A stretch of 64,000 bases of DNA. Origin: Arthrobacter sp. ATA002. Lineage in GTDB: Bacteria; Actinomycetota; Actinomycetes; Actinomycetales; Micrococcaceae. The stretch covers positions 744,001 to 808,000 of the forward strand of contig NZ_CP114015.1 in assembly GCF_026898095.1 (NCBI RefSeq), given 5' to 3'. The translations under genes were made by a program, and so were the position numbers. Positions within the stretch are counted from its first letter, which is position 1. Every line of letters starts with the position of its first letter. Positions 61,406 through 64,000 of this stretch are shown piece by piece. The notes under the pieces are model-generated. The model worked only from the letters and a program-made list of their open reading frames with translations, ran no database searches and had not been told where the DNA came from.

Positions 61406-63349
61406 GTGTCGTTGGTTATGAATTCCGACTCTCCACCCCCAGAGAACGTCTCAAACAGTACTGAGCGCTCAGGCGCGCCCGGTTTAGCGGAGCGCAAATC
61501 AGCCGGTTCACGGCCGGTCGACCGCGTTAGAAAGGCACTGCGGCACGCTGCCTCAGAACCGAGTTTCGGCATTCACCCCGGCCTTGTGCCGGGTATCAGT
61601 GTCGAGGACACGGGGGCCAGCTTTCCGACCCGGCGCAGCGTGTTCGTTGTCGCACTGGCCGTTTCACTCGCGGTCCTGGCCTGGGCTACTTTTGCCCCGG
61701 GAAACCTCAACCTGGTGGGCACCACCATGCAGGGATGGGTTGTCACGCACTTCGGATGGCTGTTCAACGCCACCGTGGTTGCAACCGTGGCGTTCATGCT
61801 GTTCGTGGGGTTCGGTCCCACCGGCAAGATCCGTCTCGGCGCCGATGACAGCACGCCGGAGTACTCCACCCTTTCGTGGATCTCGATGCTGTTTGCCGCC
61901 GGCCTGGGCATCGGGCTGATCTTCTACGGGCCGATGGAACCGCTGAGCCATTTTCTGAGTCCGCCGCCGTCCACGGATGCCGAAGCCGGCAGCTCCGATG
62001 CCATTCTGCCGGCGATGACGGACGCCTTCCTGCACCAGGCGACCATCGCCTGGTGCATCTATGCGCTGGTCGGCGGCGCTCTTGCCTACGCGTCATACCG
62101 GCGCGGGCGCCTGCCGCTGATTTCCTCGCTGTTTGAACCTGTCTTCCCGGACGGCAACAACCGTGTCCTCGGCAAAGCCATCGACGTGTTTGCCGTGCTG
62201 GTCACCCTCTTTGGCACTGCGACATCGCTGGGCATCGGCGCGCTTCAAATCCGCACCGGAGTTTCGATCATCACCGGGCAGGAACTGGGCAACGGTTTTG
62301 TTGTCGCGGCCATCAGCCTCCTGACGGTTGTCTTCACCATTTCCGCCGTGGCGGGCATCAAAAAGGGTATCCGGCTCCTGTCCAATGCCAACATGGGCCT
62401 GGTCATCCTGCTGGCCGCGTTCGCCCTGCTGGCGGGGCCAACATTCTTCGTACTCGATCTGCTGCCGGTCTCCCTTATTGCGTTCTTCGGGAACCTGCCG
62501 GACATGCTCACCGTTTTCGCCGGCGAAGGCGCCGGGGAAGAGGCGTATCTCACGGCCTGGACCACGCTCTACTGGGCCTGGTGGATTTCCTGGTCCCCGT
62601 TCGTCGGCATGTTCATTGCCAAGATTTCCAAGGGCCGGACCCTGCGCCAGTTCGTTACCGTCGTTGTGTTCGTACCCTCGGCGATCTCCGTCGTTTGGTT
62701 CACCGTCTTCGGCGGAAACGCCATCTGGATGAACCGCAACGGCATGGACATGACAGTCGAGGGTGCAGGAGAGAACGTCATGTTCGATCTGCTGGGCAAC
62801 CTTCCCTTCAGCGCCGTGACGTCGGTCATCTGTCTGATTGCCATCCTGGTCTTCTTCGTCACCGCCGCGGACTCGGCAGCGAACGTCATGGGTTCCATGT
62901 CCCAGTCGGGGCGGCCGGTGCCGTCGAAACCGGTGACCATTGTGTGGGCGGCGGCACTGGGGCTGATCTCCATGGCCCTGCTGCTGGCCGGTGGCCGAAA
63001 CGCTCTTTCCGGCCTCCAATCAATCATGGTGACGTGTGCCCTGCCGTTCACCATTGTCTTGATTGGCGTGATGGTCTCGTGGGGCAAGGACCTCCGCAAT
63101 GATCCCTACATGATTCGGCGCCGGTATGCCCTGGAAGCCATCAGCGGAGGCGTCCGCCGCGGAATCGACGAGCACGGCGACGATTTCGTCTTCGGCGCCG
63201 CTCACGTGCCGGAGTCCGAGGGCGCCGGCGCCGACTTCGCGAGCGACGATCCGGCCCTCACCGAGTGGTACACCGAGAACGCGGTGCAGGGTTCGGAGGC
63301 AGACCCCGGCGCGGAGCCGGACAAGGCCAAGGCAGCCGCCGTCGACTAG
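61406..63349 (+). CDS. BCCT-family compatible-solute transporter
   Basis: Sodium- or proton-coupled betaine/choline/carnitine transporter of about 645 residues. Twelve helices are visible. The family signature is YWAWWISWSPFVGMFIAKIS, then KGRTLRQFVTVVVFVPSAIS. The N-terminal tail (about 70 residues) and the acidic C-terminal tail (about 70 residues, ending KAKAAAVD) are long, as in osmoregulated members. The start is GTG 61406 or ATG 61418; neither has a clear Shine-Dalgarno. It likely imports glycine betaine or a relative for osmoprotection. A strong terminator follows. Confidence 0.88.
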   Translation: MSLVMNSDSPPPENVSNSTERSGAPGLAERKSAGSRPVDRVRKALRHAASEPSFGIHPGLVPGISVEDTGASFPTRRSVFVVALAVSLAVLAWATFAPGNLNLVGTTMQGWVVTHFGWLFNATVVATVAFMLFVGFGPTGKIRLGADDSTPEYSTLSWISMLFAAGLGIGLIFYGPMEPLSHFLSPPPSTDAEAGSSDAILPAMTDAFLHQATIAWCIYALVGGALAYASYRRGRLPLISSLFEPVFPDGNNRVLGKAIDVFAVLVTLFGTATSLGIGALQIRTGVSIITGQELGNGFVVAAISLLTVVFTISAVAGIKKGIRLLSNANMGLVILLAAFALLAGPTFFVLDLLPVSLIAFFGNLPDMLTVFAGEGAGEEAYLTAWTTLYWAWWISWSPFVGMFIAKISKGRTLRQFVTVVVFVPSAISVVWFTVFGGNAIWMNRNGMDMTVEGAGENVMFDLLGNLPFSAVTSVICLIAILVFFVTAADSAANVMGSMSQSGRPVPSKPVTIVWAAALGLISMALLLAGGRNALSGLQSIMVTCALPFTIVLIGVMVSWGKDLRNDPYMIRRRYALEAISGGVRRGIDEHGDDFVFGAAHVPESEGAGADFASDDPALTEWYTENAVQGSEADPGAEPDKAKAAAVD

Positions 63350-63365
63350 CGGAGACAGCCGCTGA

Positions 63366-63398
63366 GGGGAGCGGGAACCGGAAGGGTTCCCGCTCCCC
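63366..63398. terminator. Terminator after the BCCT gene
   Basis: Perfect 14-bp stem (GGGGAGCGGGAACC and its complement, arms 63366-63379 and 63385-63398) with a 5-nt loop, 17 bp after the stop codon. Confidence 0.8.
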
Positions 63399-63524
63399 GG
63401 CGGTTAGAGGCCGGTTGGGGGCCTGCTCTGCACGCCATCCGGGCGGGTGGTGGTCTTGGCCCGGAGCCGCTACCCTCTGGACGAACACCGCACTTCCAGC
63501 ATTCGGCCAACGAGGGGACTGAAC

Positions 63525-64000
63525 GTGCAGCTGGCAGGAAACACAGCCATCATTACCGGCGGATCGAAAGGCATCGGCTATGCCGTGGCCGGGTACCTCA
63601 TGTCCCACGGTGCCGACGTCGTCATCACTTCGCGCACTGTAGCCGAGGTGCAGGAAGCCGCGGCGAAGCTCAGCGCGGCTCATCCCGGACGCAGGGCCCT
63701 TCCGGTGGTTGCCGACACGGCTGTCGCCGCGGACGTGGAGCGGATGTACGCCACGGCGGAGGAGAAGCTCGGGCCGGTTGCCGTCGCCGCCAATGTTGCC
63801 GGGAACTACAGCCTGGGTGAGATCGCCGACCTGTCCGAAGCCGACTGGAACGCCGTCCTGGCCACGCACCTGACCGGCACGTTCCTGAGTACCCGCGAGG
63901 CCATCCGGCGCATGCGGACCAGCGGCACCGCCGGGGCAATCGTTAACATTGGCGCCGTGGACGTGTACGGCACCACCCGGGGCAATGCGCACTACGCCGC
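63525..64000 (+). CDS. SDR-family oxidoreductase (cut by the window end)
   Basis: Short-chain dehydrogenase truncated at the right edge after about 158 residues. GTG 63525 has GAGGGG about 9 nt upstream. The NAD(P)-binding motif is TAIITGGSKGIGYAVAGYL, with a Ser-Arg pair after the second strand (ITSRTV) that suggests NADPH. ANVAGNY is the usual NNAG variant. The catalytic Ser and Tyr region starts IVNIGAVDVYGTTRGNAHYAA at the edge, so the Tyr of HYAA is the last thing seen. The expected serine position (NIGAVD) is changed, which should be checked with the full gene. Confidence 0.8.
   Translation, partial: MQLAGNTAIITGGSKGIGYAVAGYLMSHGADVVITSRTVAEVQEAAAKLSAAHPGRRALPVVADTAVAADVERMYATAEEKLGPVAVAANVAGNYSLGEIADLSEADWNAVLATHLTGTFLSTREAIRRMRTSGTAGAIVNIGAVDVYGTTRGNAHYA

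Overview
The window is 64 kb of high-GC actinobacterial chromosome. Its gene content suggests Micrococcaceae, most likely Arthrobacter sensu lato: an actinobacterial paaABCDE operon with a TetR-type regulator, a stand-alone ATP-dependent ligase (LigC type), a CstR sulfur regulon, a DUF6480-like small protein and an ImmA/seven-TM/XRE cassette. This is judged from protein families only; no rRNA or tRNA gene was found to confirm it.

Layout. 1-1654: beta-oxidation genes for phenylacetate-type acyl-CoA (end of a thiolase, enoyl-CoA hydratase, 3-hydroxyacyl-CoA dehydrogenase). 1658-8076: unrelated metabolic and repair genes (tyrosine phosphatase, zinc alcohol dehydrogenase, flavin monooxygenase, RBBP9-type hydrolase, LigC, SGNH hydrolase). 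8224-23912: the rest of the phenylacetate (paa) regulon in three blocks, paaZ, paaI-paaK-paaR (minus strand) and paaABCDE-paaG. They share a TetR-type palindrome and are interrupted by an HNH/DUF222 protein, a DedA protein, oligopeptidase B and a PadR regulator. 24019-29635: photolyase, then a copper/haem block (His-rich membrane protein, CopC, PCu(A)C lipoprotein, Tat-exported DyP peroxidase). 29726-34099: Lrp regulator divergent from a branched-chain 2-oxoacid dehydrogenase operon. 34218-38816: metallo-hydrolase, MFS, PAP2 phosphatase, menC and a small membrane protein. 38825-43420: a self-regulated HTH/Clp-N stress pair, a PHO-box-controlled phoX, and a small secreted Gly/Ala-rich protein with a small membrane partner. 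43442-45847: HAD hydrolase, methyltransferase and a luciferase-like monooxygenase. 45884-49539: a reactive-sulfur regulon (TauE, rhodanese-DUF2892, CstB-like persulfide dioxygenase, small Cys-rich protein, CstR) with three GC-tract operators. 49758-52892: an ImmA-like protease, a seven-TM protein, an alpha/beta hydrolase and an XRE-like regulator behind a 26-bp perfect palindrome. 52906-55852: methionine aminopeptidase, small XRE protein, and an MFS/TetR pair over a 29-bp operator. 55871-61177: FAD/Fe-S 2-hydroxyacid oxidase and transporter under a GntR regulator with two identical operators. 61406-64000: BCCT transporter and the start of an SDR gene.

An important caveat: about 25 genes are interrupted by a frameshift. 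Almost all look like loss of one or two bases in a short homopolymer. Adding the inferred bases makes each span a multiple of three and joins the two halves of a recognisable protein. I treat these as sequencing or assembly errors, annotate the full spans as single genes, and state the break in each entry.
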